NCBI GenBank assembly: GCA_965248765.1 | Contig: CBDFKF010000003.1 | Coordinates: forward strand, 558,001-622,000 | DNA length: 64,000 bases | Direction of reading: 5' to 3' | From: CBDFKF01 sp965248765 | Lineage (GTDB): Bacteria; Pseudomonadota; Alphaproteobacteria; VGEJ01 | Shown: in pieces, positions 8,449-17,983 of the stretch | Position numbering within the stretch: position 1 is the stretch's first letter | Layout of the letters: the number at the start of each line of letters is the position of its first letter | The notes under the pieces: generated by a model | Seen by the model: only the letters and a program-made list of their open reading frames with translations | Database searches by the model: none | What the model was told of the DNA's origin: nothing | Made by a program: the position numbers and the translations under genes

Positions 8449-10002
8449 TCAGTCGATTACGAGATCGCCGAGGTACGGGAAGTTCAGCACATTGACGATG
8501 GGGTCGATGTGGAGGCCCTTGCGGGCCGCCCAGGCTAGATCCTGCCAGTGCAACGGCACGAACGCCGCCTCATCGTAGAGAATCTGCTCGACCTCCTGCA
8601 GCATCGCCGCGCGTTTGCCGTCGTCAGTCTCGGTCAGGCTCGCGACCGTTAGCTCATCGACCCGCGTGTTCGAATAGTTGCCGGCGTTGTACTGGCCACG
8701 GCCGGTGTCGGTGTCCGGCGTCATCGCCAGGAACTCATAGAAGTTGGCCGAGTCCTCGGTGTCCGAATGCCAGCCGATCATCATGACGTCGGCCGCGCGC
8801 TCATCGAACTTCGGCCAGTACTGCGCCTTGGGCATCGTCGTCAGATCGACCTTGATATTAATCTTGGCGAGCATGCTGGCCACCGCTTCCGCGATCTTGG
8901 AATCGTTCACGTAACGGTTGTTGGGCGCCATCATGCTGATCGAGAGCCCATCGCCATAGCCCGCATCCGCCATCAACGCCTGCGCCTTCGCCAGATCGCA
9001 ACGCGGTTGGCATGCCGCGTTGAAGCCGAGGTAGCCGGCCGGGCTCATCTGCCCAGCGCCGGTGCCAAAGCCCTTCATGATCTTGTCGGTGATGGCCTCG
9101 TTGTTGATGGCGTACACGATCGACTGTCGCACACGCGGGTCCTTGAAGGCCGCCACCCGGTCCTGGTTTAGCTGGAAGGTGATGATGCGGGTGCCGGTCA
9201 TCGTTACGAGGTCGGTGTCCGCATGATCGCGCACGCGGTCGAGATCGGTCGGCGGAACCGGCGCGATGAAGTCGACATCGCCCGAGAGCAGCGCAGCGAC
9301 GCGGGTCGGCGCCTCCTTGATCGGTGTCAGCACGATCGTATCGACGTTGCCGGGCGAAGCGGTGTCCCAGTACCCGTCGAACCGTTTGAACTCGACCCGC
9401 ACGCCCTGCTCGCGCGAGGTGATGATGTAGGGCCCAGTGCCAGAGGTATTGGCGGAGGCGAACGAGTCGCCGTGCTTCACGATCTCTGCCTTGTCGGCAC
9501 CGCGCGAATCTGTCCCCGAGTAGAACGCACTATCCATCGGGAAAATGTAGGTCGCATTGTGCAGGACTAGCGAGTAGGGACCTTTGGTGACCAAGTCGAC
9601 GGTGTGGTCGTCGACGATCCTCATTTCCTTGAAGGGCTCGAAGATGCCCTTGAAGTCGGGGCTCGCGTTGAGGCGGTCGAAGGTCCATTTCACATCCGTC
9701 GCCGTCAGCGGGTTGCCCGAGTGGAACTTGACGCCCTTGCGCAAATGAAAACGCATGGTGGTGTCGTCGATCCGCTCCCAGCTCTCGGCGAGGCGCGGCT
9801 CGAAGGCCAGGTCCTTGGTCCAGCGCACCAGCGGATCGAAGACCATGCGCGAGAGCTGCAAGGTCCCGCCCGACAGCTGCTCGTGGGGATCGAGTGAAAC
9901 CGGATCGGCGTCGTACGCCATGCGCAGCGTTTTGGCTTCCACGCCCGCCGCACCGGCGACCACCACCGCCGCCGCGAACGCGATCCTGAGTATGTTGTTC
10001 AC
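8449..10002 (-). CDS. ABC transporter substrate-binding protein, family 5
   Basis: A 517-residue periplasmic binding protein. The GTG at 10002 was chosen because GGAGGG lies just upstream and the next residues form a signal peptide (ILRIAFAAAVVVAGAAGVEA) cut before KTLRMAYD. The family 5 hallmarks are SLDPHEQL, LVRWTKDLAFEPRLAESW and the helix FHLRKGVKFHSG. It would deliver a peptide, opine, glycoside or nickel-like ligand to the adjacent permeases; the ligand cannot be read from the sequence. It is the first gene of a five-gene operon in which three downstream genes are damaged, so transport may be lost. Confidence 0.9.
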   Translation of the reverse strand: MNNILRIAFAAAVVVAGAAGVEAKTLRMAYDADPVSLDPHEQLSGGTLQLSRMVFDPLVRWTKDLAFEPRLAESWERIDDTTMRFHLRKGVKFHSGNPLTATDVKWTFDRLNASPDFKGIFEPFKEMRIVDDHTVDLVTKGPYSLVLHNATYIFPMDSAFYSGTDSRGADKAEIVKHGDSFASANTSGTGPYIITSREQGVRVEFKRFDGYWDTASPGNVDTIVLTPIKEAPTRVAALLSGDVDFIAPVPPTDLDRVRDHADTDLVTMTGTRIITFQLNQDRVAAFKDPRVRQSIVYAINNEAITDKIMKGFGTGAGQMSPAGYLGFNAACQPRCDLAKAQALMADAGYGDGLSISMMAPNNRYVNDSKIAEAVASMLAKINIKVDLTTMPKAQYWPKFDERAADVMMIGWHSDTEDSANFYEFLAMTPDTDTGRGQYNAGNYSNTRVDELTVASLTETDDGKRAAMLQEVEQILYDEAAFVPLHWQDLAWAARKGLHIDPIVNVLNFPYLGDLVID

Positions 10003-10123
10003 GATGCTCCCTCCATCAAAGCGGCGCCGAGCCGCCTTGGGCTGATTGTGATTCGCCAATAGTGGACCACGGTTTGAGGGCCGCTGGGGGAGTCGGCCGA
10101 CGGGCGCCGCATGATTTAATCGC

Positions 10124-11224
10124 CTAAAAACGCGTGGCGGCCAACCGGTCCTCATCGAGGATGAGCCCAAGACCGGGTGCCGATGGCAGCGTGAGCCAGC
10201 CTCTGTCCGCGGCGATCGGCTCGGCCAGCACGCAGTCGCGCCGCGCCGGCGTCCACGTCGGCGGATCGTAGGGGTACTCGAGGTAGACATCGCCGCCGGT
10301 CGCTGCGTGGAGCTGGGCATTGGCCATCAGGCCGATGCCATCGCCCCAGGTATGCGGCGTGAACGCGATATCATGCTGGTGCGTAAGCGCGGCGATCGCC
10401 ATCAAACCCACCGGGCCCCCGGTCAACGCCGCATCGGGCTGTAGGACATCGAGACAGCCCTCGACCACCAGGTCGCGAAGATCGTGCAACTCGCGCGCCA
10501 CCTCGCCTCCGGCGATCCGCACGTTGGCCTTCTCACGCAGTGCCTGCATCCCCGTGCGATCGGCACGATCGAGCGGCTCTTCCATCCACGATACGCCAAG
10601 GCTGTGGAGCTCACGCGCCACCTCCAGCGCCTGATCGAGCTCCCACGGCGATTCGGTATCCCACGGCATGTGCCAGGCCTGGTTGCAGTCGACCAAGAGC
10701 TCGAGGGTCTCGCCGACCGCCGATCTCACCGCTTCGAGGCCGGCGATGCCGGCACGCCAATCGCGTCCGATGCGCACCTTCATCGCCGGAAACCCGTCCG
10801 CTACCAGGGCGGCGGCTAGCTGGGCCAGTTCGGCCGGGCCGTGGCTTGCGCCCGATGAGGCATAAACACGCAGTCGATCGGGCGCCGGCCCATCGAGAGC
10901 ACGGCAAGGTCGGTCTGCGGCTTGCCCGCACAGGTCCCACAGCGCGATCTCGAGCGGCCAGCAGCGGCCGTAGTGGAACGACAATGTCTCGATGACCCGA
11001 TGGTGACGCGCCAGGTCGCGCGGGTCGCGGCCGACGAACAGGTCCTCGTGACCGGCGAACCCCGGCATCGTCCCGCCGCCGCTAATACCGATGAGACCCT
11101 GATCGGTCTCCACCCGCACTACAGTCGAATCAAAATGAGTGCGGGGCCGGCCGTCCCACGCCGCAACGAACGGCGGGTCGAGAACAAGGCGGTGATGGCT
11201 CAGCGTGATCCGCGTGATCTTCAC
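10124..11224 (-). CDS. Mandelate racemase/muconate lactonizing enzyme family protein
   Basis: An enolase-superfamily protein of 366 residues. The GTG at 11224 is preferred because GGGG precedes it and VKITRITLSHHRL is the usual first strand; a TTG at 11269 would almost touch the divergent gene. The barrel motifs are KVR on strand 2 (PAMKVRIG), the metal ligands D (LLVDCNQAW), E (WMEEPLD) and E (IAGGEV), then D (LQPDAALTGG) and H (TPHTWGDG), which is the Asp-His pair of the mandelate racemase subgroup. It probably dehydrates or epimerises a sugar acid or similar carboxylate. Sugar-lactonase genes nearby fit that, but the substrate is unknown. Confidence 0.87.
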   Translation of the reverse strand: MKITRITLSHHRLVLDPPFVAAWDGRPRTHFDSTVVRVETDQGLIGISGGGTMPGFAGHEDLFVGRDPRDLARHHRVIETLSFHYGRCWPLEIALWDLCGQAADRPCRALDGPAPDRLRVYASSGASHGPAELAQLAAALVADGFPAMKVRIGRDWRAGIAGLEAVRSAVGETLELLVDCNQAWHMPWDTESPWELDQALEVARELHSLGVSWMEEPLDRADRTGMQALREKANVRIAGGEVARELHDLRDLVVEGCLDVLQPDAALTGGPVGLMAIAALTHQHDIAFTPHTWGDGIGLMANAQLHAATGGDVYLEYPYDPPTWTPARRDCVLAEPIAADRGWLTLPSAPGLGLILDEDRLAATRF

Positions 11225-11279
11225 GGGCAGCCCCGCCTGAGCGTGGACCGCCCTCGGCGGCTGTGTCAACGTGCGCCGA

Positions 11280-12491
11280 ATGGACCCGGACGTGGAAGGC
11301 TTGGCCGAGTTTGTCTGGGAGCGGGAAACGCGCGTTGTCTTCGGCGCCGGCAGCCGCGCCGGCCTCGCGGAAGAAATGGGTCGCGTCGGGGTTGCACGCG
11401 GTCCGCTCCTCTATGTGTGCGACCCCGCGGTCGGCGATGTACGGCACGCGATCGAGTCGTGCTTGCGCGATGCGGGCCATACGCTGCGCGTGGTCGAGAA
11501 CACGGCGGGTGAGCCCGGCATTGAAGTGATCGAGCGCGCGGCAACCATCGCGCAAACCTGCACAGCCGTGGTCGCCCTCGGCGGCGGCTCCACACTCGAC
11601 ATCGGCAAGCTCGCCGCCTGCCACGCCGATGCGCCGACCGAGGTTCGCGCCCACGCCCTCGCCGTGCTGCCGTTGCCCGAGCGGCGGCGCAGGTTGATTT
11701 GCCTGCCGAGCACGGCCGGCACCGGTGCCGAAGTCACCCGCACCGCCGTGTTCACGGCAGACGGCACCAAGCTGTGGAGTTGGGGCGATCCACTCCGGCC
11801 CGATCTCGCGGTGCTCGATCCGGAGCTGACCGTCGGCCTACCCGCGGCAGTGACGGCGATGACCGGGCTCGACGCTCTGGTCCATGCGATCGAGGCGGCC
11901 ACCATCCGCACCGCCAATCCGGCGAGCTGCGACGACGGGCTCCGCGCCGTACGCTTGATCAACACATGGCTGAGACGCGCGGTCGATACGCCCGAAGACC
12001 TGCCCGCGCGCGGCGCGATGCAGATCGCCGCCTGCCTCGCGGGGCTCGCCATCGATGCCTCCGGCACCGGCGCCGCCCATGCCCTTGGCCACGGGCTCGG
12101 CAGCTTGGCCGCCATCCCGCACGGGCGCGCGGTCGCGCTCGCGCTGCCCTGGAACGCGGCTCGCGACCCAGCGCGGTACGCAGGCGTAGCCGAGGCCCTC
12201 GGAGTCGCCGAGGTCCCAACGAGCCGCGTTTTCGCGAAGGCGCTCCGCGAGCACTACGAAGGTCTCCTCCGCGATGTCGGGCTCGATCTCGACCTCGGGC
12301 ACGATGGTCTGACGCCGGAGCGCCTGGCCGAGGCGACGATGGCACCGGAGAACCGCCCGATGGTCGAAGCCAACCCGCGAACAATGGGCCCCGGTGAGGT
12401 GTTCACCCTCGCCCGGGCCATGTTGGCGGCGCGCAAGCGCGTTCGTCGCGATACCATGGAGCCCAAGCCTGCACCAGGGAGGGCACCATGA
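11280..12491 (+). CDS. Iron-containing alcohol dehydrogenase
   Basis: A 403-residue group III alcohol dehydrogenase. The NAD-binding GGGSTLDIGKLAA and the phosphate/nicotinamide region PSTAGTGAEVT are present, as are the metal site residues in AMTGLDALVHAIEA and HALGHGLGSLAAIPHG. It converts an alcohol, hydroxyacid or aldehyde with NAD(P). The ATG at 11280 is chosen; a GTG at 11271 is possible. Its last codons overlap the next ligase start as ATGA, with AGGGAGGG as ribosome-binding site, so the dehydrogenase and the CoA ligase form an operon. The pair suggests conversion of an alcohol or aldehyde to an acid and then to the acyl-CoA. Confidence 0.9.
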   Translation: MDPDVEGLAEFVWERETRVVFGAGSRAGLAEEMGRVGVARGPLLYVCDPAVGDVRHAIESCLRDAGHTLRVVENTAGEPGIEVIERAATIAQTCTAVVALGGGSTLDIGKLAACHADAPTEVRAHALAVLPLPERRRRLICLPSTAGTGAEVTRTAVFTADGTKLWSWGDPLRPDLAVLDPELTVGLPAAVTAMTGLDALVHAIEAATIRTANPASCDDGLRAVRLINTWLRRAVDTPEDLPARGAMQIAACLAGLAIDASGTGAAHALGHGLGSLAAIPHGRAVALALPWNAARDPARYAGVAEALGVAEVPTSRVFAKALREHYEGLLRDVGLDLDLGHDGLTPERLAEATMAPENRPMVEANPRTMGPGEVFTLARAMLAARKRVRRDTMEPKPAPGRAP

Positions 12492-14152
12492 TCGAGCTGC
12501 CGAAGGAAGGCGATTACGACGCAAAGCGGGCGGCCATCCGCTTGACGATGCCTGAGTTCTACAACTTCGGTTTCGATGTCATCGATCGCCGCGCGCGCGA
12601 GGCCGACAAGACGGCATTCATCGCCGTGGCGCGGGACGGCGAGACCATCGCCCACCACAGCTTCGCCGATCTCAACCGGGCCTCGAACCGCTTCGCCCAC
12701 GTCCTGATGAACCTCGGCGTCGCCAAGGGCGCGTTCGCGTTCGTCATGATCCCGCGTATCCCCGCGTGGTACGAGGTGATGATCGGCTGCATCAAGACCG
12801 GCGTGGTGGCGATGCCCGGCACCAATCTCCTGATGCCCAAGGACATCGAGTACCGGATCAACAAGTCGAAAGCCACGCTCGCCATCGTCACCGCCGACGC
12901 CGCCGACAAGGTCGAGGCGATCCGCGCGCGCTGCCCGAGCCTGCAGCATTTGATCGTGATCGGCGGCGAGCGGCAGGGCTGGGTATCGTACGAAGAGGCC
13001 TGTGCCGGCGCCCCGGACGAGCTCAGCCGCGATCAAATGCCGGCCTCGCGAGCCGATGACACGATGCTCGTCTATTTCACATCGGGCACCACCGCGTTCG
13101 CCAAGATGGTGCCGCGCGACCACGGCTATGCGCTGGCCCATGCAATCACCGGCCGCTACTGGATGGACCTCGGCGAGGACGATATCCACTGGACGCTGTC
13201 GGACACCGGCTGGGCCAAGGCGGCCTGGGGCATGCTGTTCCCGCCGTGGCTGATGGGCGCGGCCATGGTGCTCTACGACGGCGATACCAAATTCGACGCC
13301 GACAAGCATCTGCACCTCATCGGCCAGCTTGGCATCACCACCTTTTGTGCGCCGCCGACGGTCTATCGAGTGTTCGCCCAGGTCGACCTCACGCAGTACG
13401 CGCTCGGCTCGATCCGCCACTCGTTCGGCGCCGGCGAGCCCCTCAATCCCGAGGTCATGCGGGTCTGGAAAGATGCCACCGGCACCGAGATCCACGACGG
13501 CTACGGCCAGACCGAGACCATCAACATCGTCGCCAACATGCCGGGCATGCCGGTCAAACGGGGCTCGATGGGCCGCCCGGTTCCCGGCATCGAGGTCGAT
13601 GTCATCGACGATGCCGGCACCCGGCTCGCCGACGACGAGGTCGGTCACATCGCGGTGCGGCTCACCGAGCCGCATCCGCCGGGGCTGTTCCACGGCTATT
13701 ACGAGGACGACGCGGCCAACGCCCAGTGCTTCCGCCACGGCTGGTACTACACCGGCGATACCGCGACCCGCGATGCCGATGGCTACATCTGGTTCGTCGG
13801 CCGCTCCGATGACATCATCTCCTCGGCCGGCTACCGCATCAGCCCGTTCGAGGTGGAGAGTGCGCTGCAGGAGCACCCGGCGGTCGCCGAATCGGCCGTG
13901 GTGGGCAAGCCCGACGAGCTGCGCGGGGCCATCGTCAAGGCCTACATCATCCCGGCTGCCGGGCACACGCCATCGCCCGAGCTCACCAAGGACATCCAGG
14001 ACTTCGTCAAGAGCCACACCGCACCGTACAAGTATCCGCGCGAGATCGATTTCCGCGAGGCGCTGCCCAAGACCGTTTCGGGCAAGATCCGCCGCGTCGA
14101 ACTCCGCGCCGAGGCCGAGGCCGAGGCCGCCGGCCCGGAAGCGAGTAGCTAA
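12488..14152 (+). CDS. AMP-dependent acyl-CoA synthetase (medium-chain/benzoate-CoA-ligase-like)
   Basis: A 554-residue adenylate-forming ligase. Core motifs are the P-loop TSGTTAFAKM, GYGQTE (adenine binding), WYYTGD and the hinge GRSDDIISSAGYRISPFEVE, with the catalytic lysine in TVSGKIRR near the C-terminus. The layout matches medium-chain and aromatic acyl-CoA synthetases (ACSM type) more than acetyl-CoA synthetase. It activates a carboxylic acid with ATP and CoA. It is coupled to the iron dehydrogenase (ATGA) and converges on the molybdenum hydroxylase operon. The C-terminal tail is a short run of Glu-Ala repeats. The acid is not identified. Confidence 0.9.
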   Translation: MIELPKEGDYDAKRAAIRLTMPEFYNFGFDVIDRRAREADKTAFIAVARDGETIAHHSFADLNRASNRFAHVLMNLGVAKGAFAFVMIPRIPAWYEVMIGCIKTGVVAMPGTNLLMPKDIEYRINKSKATLAIVTADAADKVEAIRARCPSLQHLIVIGGERQGWVSYEEACAGAPDELSRDQMPASRADDTMLVYFTSGTTAFAKMVPRDHGYALAHAITGRYWMDLGEDDIHWTLSDTGWAKAAWGMLFPPWLMGAAMVLYDGDTKFDADKHLHLIGQLGITTFCAPPTVYRVFAQVDLTQYALGSIRHSFGAGEPLNPEVMRVWKDATGTEIHDGYGQTETINIVANMPGMPVKRGSMGRPVPGIEVDVIDDAGTRLADDEVGHIAVRLTEPHPPGLFHGYYEDDAANAQCFRHGWYYTGDTATRDADGYIWFVGRSDDIISSAGYRISPFEVESALQEHPAVAESAVVGKPDELRGAIVKAYIIPAAGHTPSPELTKDIQDFVKSHTAPYKYPREIDFREALPKTVSGKIRRVELRAEAEAEAAGPEASS

Positions 14153-14158
14153 CGGGGC

Positions 14159-16566
14159 TCAGGCGGCCTTGGCCTTGGCCTGCTGGATCAGGTCGTAGAC
14201 GCGGTTGGCGTTCAGGGGCAGCTCGGTAACCTCGACGCCGAACGGCAGCAGCGCATCCGAAATGGCGTTGCCGAGCGCGCCCGGCACGGGCGCGCAGATG
14301 CCCTCGCCGAGGCCTCGCGTGCCAAGCGGATTGTGCAGACACGGCGTGCCGGCGTGGGTCACCGTGATGTCGGGGACGTCGGGCGCCCGCGCGATCTGGT
14401 AGTTCTCGAAGTCGGCCGACAGGTGCTGGCCATTCTCGTCGAACGCGAACTCCTCGAAGCAGGCATTGGAGATGCCCTGCACCACCCCGCCCTGGGCCTG
14501 GCCCTCGACCACCAGCGGGTTGATGACGGTGCCGACATCCTCCGATGTGACGTAGCGCTCGATCCGGAACTGGCCGGTGGCGGGATCGACCTCGACGATC
14601 GCGGCTTGTGCCGAGAACGACCACATGGCGGCATCGGCCTCGAAATACGCGGTGTGCTCGAGACCGGCCTGCTCGCCTTCGGGCATGTTGATCGGCGCCA
14701 TGATGATGCGGTTTGCCTGCTCGGCGAGCGTGCGACGGATATTCGAATCCCGCTGATAGATGACCTCGCCGTCGCGATAGTAGAAGTCGCCGGGCGTTGC
14801 CCCACTCAATTCGAAGTCGTGGATCATGAAGCGGTCCATCTTCGCCTTGAGCCACGACAGGCCTCGGCAACGCCTGAGACCGTATAGGAGGCTTGGCGCG
14901 AGCCGTTGGTGCCGCAGCCGAACGGCGTGGTACCGGTATCGCCGATCGTCACGAACACATCGTCGGGGTGGATGCCGAACTCCTGCGCCGCCACTTGCGA
15001 AAGCGTCGTCTCGTGGCTCTGGCCGCTCGGCGCATCCCCATGGAAGACGAGCGCCTTGCCGCGCGGATCGAGGCGTACGGTCGCCGAGCCGTAGCCCGGC
15101 TGGTTGGCCATCTGCACATAGGCCTCCGACGGGGCGCCCGAGACCTCGGCGCCGACGGCGAAGCCGGTGCCAAAGAACCGCCCCTCCTCCCGCGCCGCCA
15201 GTTGTGTTTTGCGGAAGCCGGCGAGATCGACGGCGCTGACCAGATTGTCCCAGGTCTTGAGCCAGTCCGAGGCATCGTAGTTGAGGCCGGTGCAGGTGGT
15301 GTAGGGGAGCTTGGCGATCAGGTTCTGGCGCCGCACATCGGCCGGCTCGAGCCCCAACCGATGGGCCACCATGTCGATGCAACGATCGAGGGCGAAGCGG
15401 GTCGGGAAGGCGCCGAACGAACGCGCCGGCGATGAGCACGACTTGTTGGTCACCGCCACCCGCACGCTGATGTCGCAGGTGGGCAAGTCGTAGGCGTTGG
15501 GCAGCAGCGCGGCCCCGAGGAACGGCATGAGGTAGCCCCAATAGACGCCGGCACAGCCGTCGCCGACATCGCCGAGCCCGCGGTCGCGGACGGCCGTGAT
15601 CCGGCCCTCCTTGTCTGCCGCCACCTCGATATCGTGGATCTGGTCGCGCTCTTGGCTCACCGCCATCAAGTGCTCGGCGCGAGTCTCGATCCAGCACACC
15701 GGGCGACCGAGCTCGCGCGCCAGATGGCAGACCAGCACCGGCTCGCGATGGATCGGCGCCTTGACGCCGAAGCCGCCGCCCTGATCGCGCGGCGCGATCA
15801 CCCGAATCTTGGCCTCGGGAATGCCCAAGAGATCGGCCAGCGCCAGCCGCTCGATGTGCGGCCGCTGGGTGGTAATCCAAGCCTTGAGCCCGTCGCCCTC
15901 TGTCCACACCGCGACCGCGCCGCGCGTCTCGAGCGGCGTGACGCCGGTGCGGTGCACGCGAAACCGCTCGCGAATGACCACGTCCGCGGCCCCGATCAAT
16001 CGCTCGACCTCCGCGGCGTTGTTGGCCCGGTCCTCCTCGGTGGCGCCGCCGGTCAGCGTCATCGCGAAGATCTCGTTGTCCGGCCAGTCGTCGTGGACCT
16101 TCGGGGCCGCCGCGGCGAACGCGCTCTCGGCATCGAGCACCGGCGTCAGCGGCTCGTAGTCGATGACAATGGCTTCGGCGGCGTCCTCGGCCAGATAGGC
16201 ATCGGTGGCCACGACCGCGGCGACCGGCTCGCCATGGAACTTGACCTTGTCGACGGCGAGTGGCCAGAACGTCGGGTGCCGCGCCGGCATGTTGGGGACG
16301 AGCACGGGCTGCGGAAACGGCAGCATCGCTCCCTTGAGGTCGGCGGCCGTCACCACCCGCACCACGCCGGGCATCGCCAGCGCGGCCGCGGTATCGATGT
16401 TGGTGATTCGCGCATGAGCGTGGGTGCTGCGCACAAAGGCCAGGTGCAACATGCCGGGAATAGCGATGTCGGCGAGATACTCGCCATGCCCGGTCATCAG
16501 CCGGTGGTCTTCCTTGCGGCGGTAACCCCGGCCGATCCAGCCCGATGCGGATTCGGCGTCCGTCAT
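14159..16566 (-). pseudogene. Xanthine dehydrogenase/CoxL-type molybdopterin subunit, frameshifted
   Basis: Large subunit of a molybdenum hydroxylase. From 16566 the frame reads GYRRKEDHRLMTGHGEYLADI and continues through the Moco-binding GGGFGVK and the FGAFPTRFALD region to SYTVSGVAEAC near 14870. Then one base is missing: the true continuation (LKAKMDRFMIHDFEL onward, including LGTRGLGEGICAPVPGA, the region carrying the conserved active-site glutamate) is in a second frame ending at 14159. The span is 3n+2. The N-terminal product alone (580 residues) would lack the C-terminal catalytic half. The two other subunits are intact, so the enzyme is either recently lost or misread in sequencing. 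Confidence 0.85.
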
Positions 16567-16596
16567 CCCTCGCCTGTGATCCCTCGCCCCACCGTG

Positions 16597-17070
16597 TCAG
16601 CCACGCATGCGCGCCGCTGCTGCCTTGATCGCCGCGACGATATGGACGTACCCCGTGCAGCGGCAGATGTTGCCAACGAGTGCGCGCCGTATCTCAGCCT
16701 CGCTCGGATCCGGGTTGTCCTTTAGGAACTCCACCGCGGTCATCAGAATGCCGCTCGTGCAGTAGCCGCACTGCAGCGCATGGTGCTCGTTGAAGGTCGT
16801 TTGCAGCGGGTGCAGGTTCTTGCCGTCGGACAGGCCCTCGACCGTCGTGACCTCCTCGCCATCGGCCTGGACGGCAAGCATCATGCAGGACTTCACGGCC
16901 TCGCCGTTGAGGTGAACGGTGCAGGCCCCGCACTGACCCTCGTAGGTGCACCCGACATGGGTGCCGGTGAGGCCGGCGCGGTTGCGGATGAAGTCGACCA
17001 GCAGCAGGCGCGGGGGCACCGTTTCCTGATAGGCGGTGCCGTTGATGCGAATGGTGATCGTCTGGTCCAT
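16597..17070 (-). CDS. (2Fe-2S)-binding subunit of a molybdenum hydroxylase (CoxS type)
   Basis: A 157-residue small subunit. The N-terminal plant-ferredoxin-type cluster site is CTYEGQCGACTVHLNG with a later Cys (SCMML), and the second all-helical cluster site is CGYCTSGILM plus CRCTGY. It transfers electrons from the molybdenum centre to the FAD subunit. It lies 3 bp after the FAD subunit gene and 30 bp before the large subunit gene, in the normal M-S-L order. All eight cluster cysteines appear to be present. Confidence 0.93.
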   Translation of the reverse strand: MDQTITIRINGTAYQETVPPRLLLVDFIRNRAGLTGTHVGCTYEGQCGACTVHLNGEAVKSCMMLAVQADGEEVTTVEGLSDGKNLHPLQTTFNEHHALQCGYCTSGILMTAVEFLKDNPDPSEAEIRRALVGNICRCTGYVHIVAAIKAAAARMRG

Positions 17071-17073
17071 GGC

Positions 17074-17955
17074 TCAGCCGCTTGCTGCCCGCGCAAATGC
17101 GCTCGCTACCACCGCACGTCCGAGACTGCGGATCTGAACCTTCCGGTAATCGGCGCTCGCCCAGCGGTCGTCCTGCGGCTCGACCTCAGCGCCCGCCGCA
17201 TCGAGCGCGGCGTCGATGGCCGCGGCGTCTTCGGCGTGCACGCCTTTCAACGCCGCTTCGCCGGCCGTGGCCCGCCGGCACCTTGGCAGAATTCCGCCGA
17301 TGCCGAGCCGCGCGGCGGTGCACGCACCGTGGCTGTCGGTCTCGATGTACGCGGCAACGCCGACCACCGGCAGCCCATCGGTCAGCGTGGCGAACTTGCG
17401 ATAGGCGCTGCCAGCGTGGGCGGGCGGTGGCGGCAGCAGCACGCGAGTCAGGACCTCATCGTCGGCCCGCGCCGTCTCCAACGGTGCGATCAGAAACTCA
17501 TCGGCCGGGACCACACGGCTCGTCCCGTCGGCCTTGTGCAGCTCGATCCGCCCGCCTAGCGTGAGCACCGTCGGCGGTGTGCAGGCGGCGATGTAGTTCC
17601 AGCACAGGCTGCCGCCGATCGTGCCGCGATTGCGCACCTGGCGATCGCCGACCGTGGCCGCTGCATCGGCAAGCGCCTGGTACGCGCCCTTCAAGTGGGG
17701 CTCGGTGGCGATGTCGCGATACCGCGCCATCGCGCCGATCGCCACGCTATCGTCGGTCACGGCCACGCCTTTGAGCTCGGTGATCCTCTTGAGGTCGATG
17801 ATGTGCCGGGGCTGCAATAACCGCGCCTTGATCGCCTGCATCACGCTCATACCGCCGGCGATCACGCAGGCCTCATCGCCATGCTGCTCGAGAGCGGCGA
17901 GCGCCTCGTTCAAGGTCGATGGCGCGCTGTAGCTATCGATCGGCGCTGGGTACAT
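17074..17955 (-). CDS. FAD-binding subunit of a molybdenum hydroxylase (CoxM type)
   Basis: A 293-residue medium subunit. The FAD site is visible as AGGMSVMQAIKARLLQP (pyrophosphate binding) and TIGGSLCWN; in the canonical motif the latter is TIGGSxAxxDP. The C-terminal CO_deh_flav_C domain is present (GIGGILPRCRRATAGEAAL). It starts the M-S-L operon. CO dehydrogenase itself needs an AYRCSFR active-site loop in CoxL, which I do not see, so this is better described as an aldehyde/xanthine-oxidase-like hydroxylase of unknown substrate. Confidence 0.9.
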   Translation of the reverse strand: MYPAPIDSYSAPSTLNEALAALEQHGDEACVIAGGMSVMQAIKARLLQPRHIIDLKRITELKGVAVTDDSVAIGAMARYRDIATEPHLKGAYQALADAAATVGDRQVRNRGTIGGSLCWNYIAACTPPTVLTLGGRIELHKADGTSRVVPADEFLIAPLETARADDEVLTRVLLPPPPAHAGSAYRKFATLTDGLPVVGVAAYIETDSHGACTAARLGIGGILPRCRRATAGEAALKGVHAEDAAAIDAALDAAGAEVEPQDDRWASADYRKVQIRSLGRAVVASAFARAASG

Positions 17956-17983
17956 GTCTCCCTCCCAGCCCTGCGGCTAGGTG

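Noticed and set aside
17074..17955. Calling the molybdenum hydroxylase a CO dehydrogenase (coxMSL)
   Set aside because: The diagnostic AYRCSFR active-site loop is not visible in the large subunit; the family is broad.
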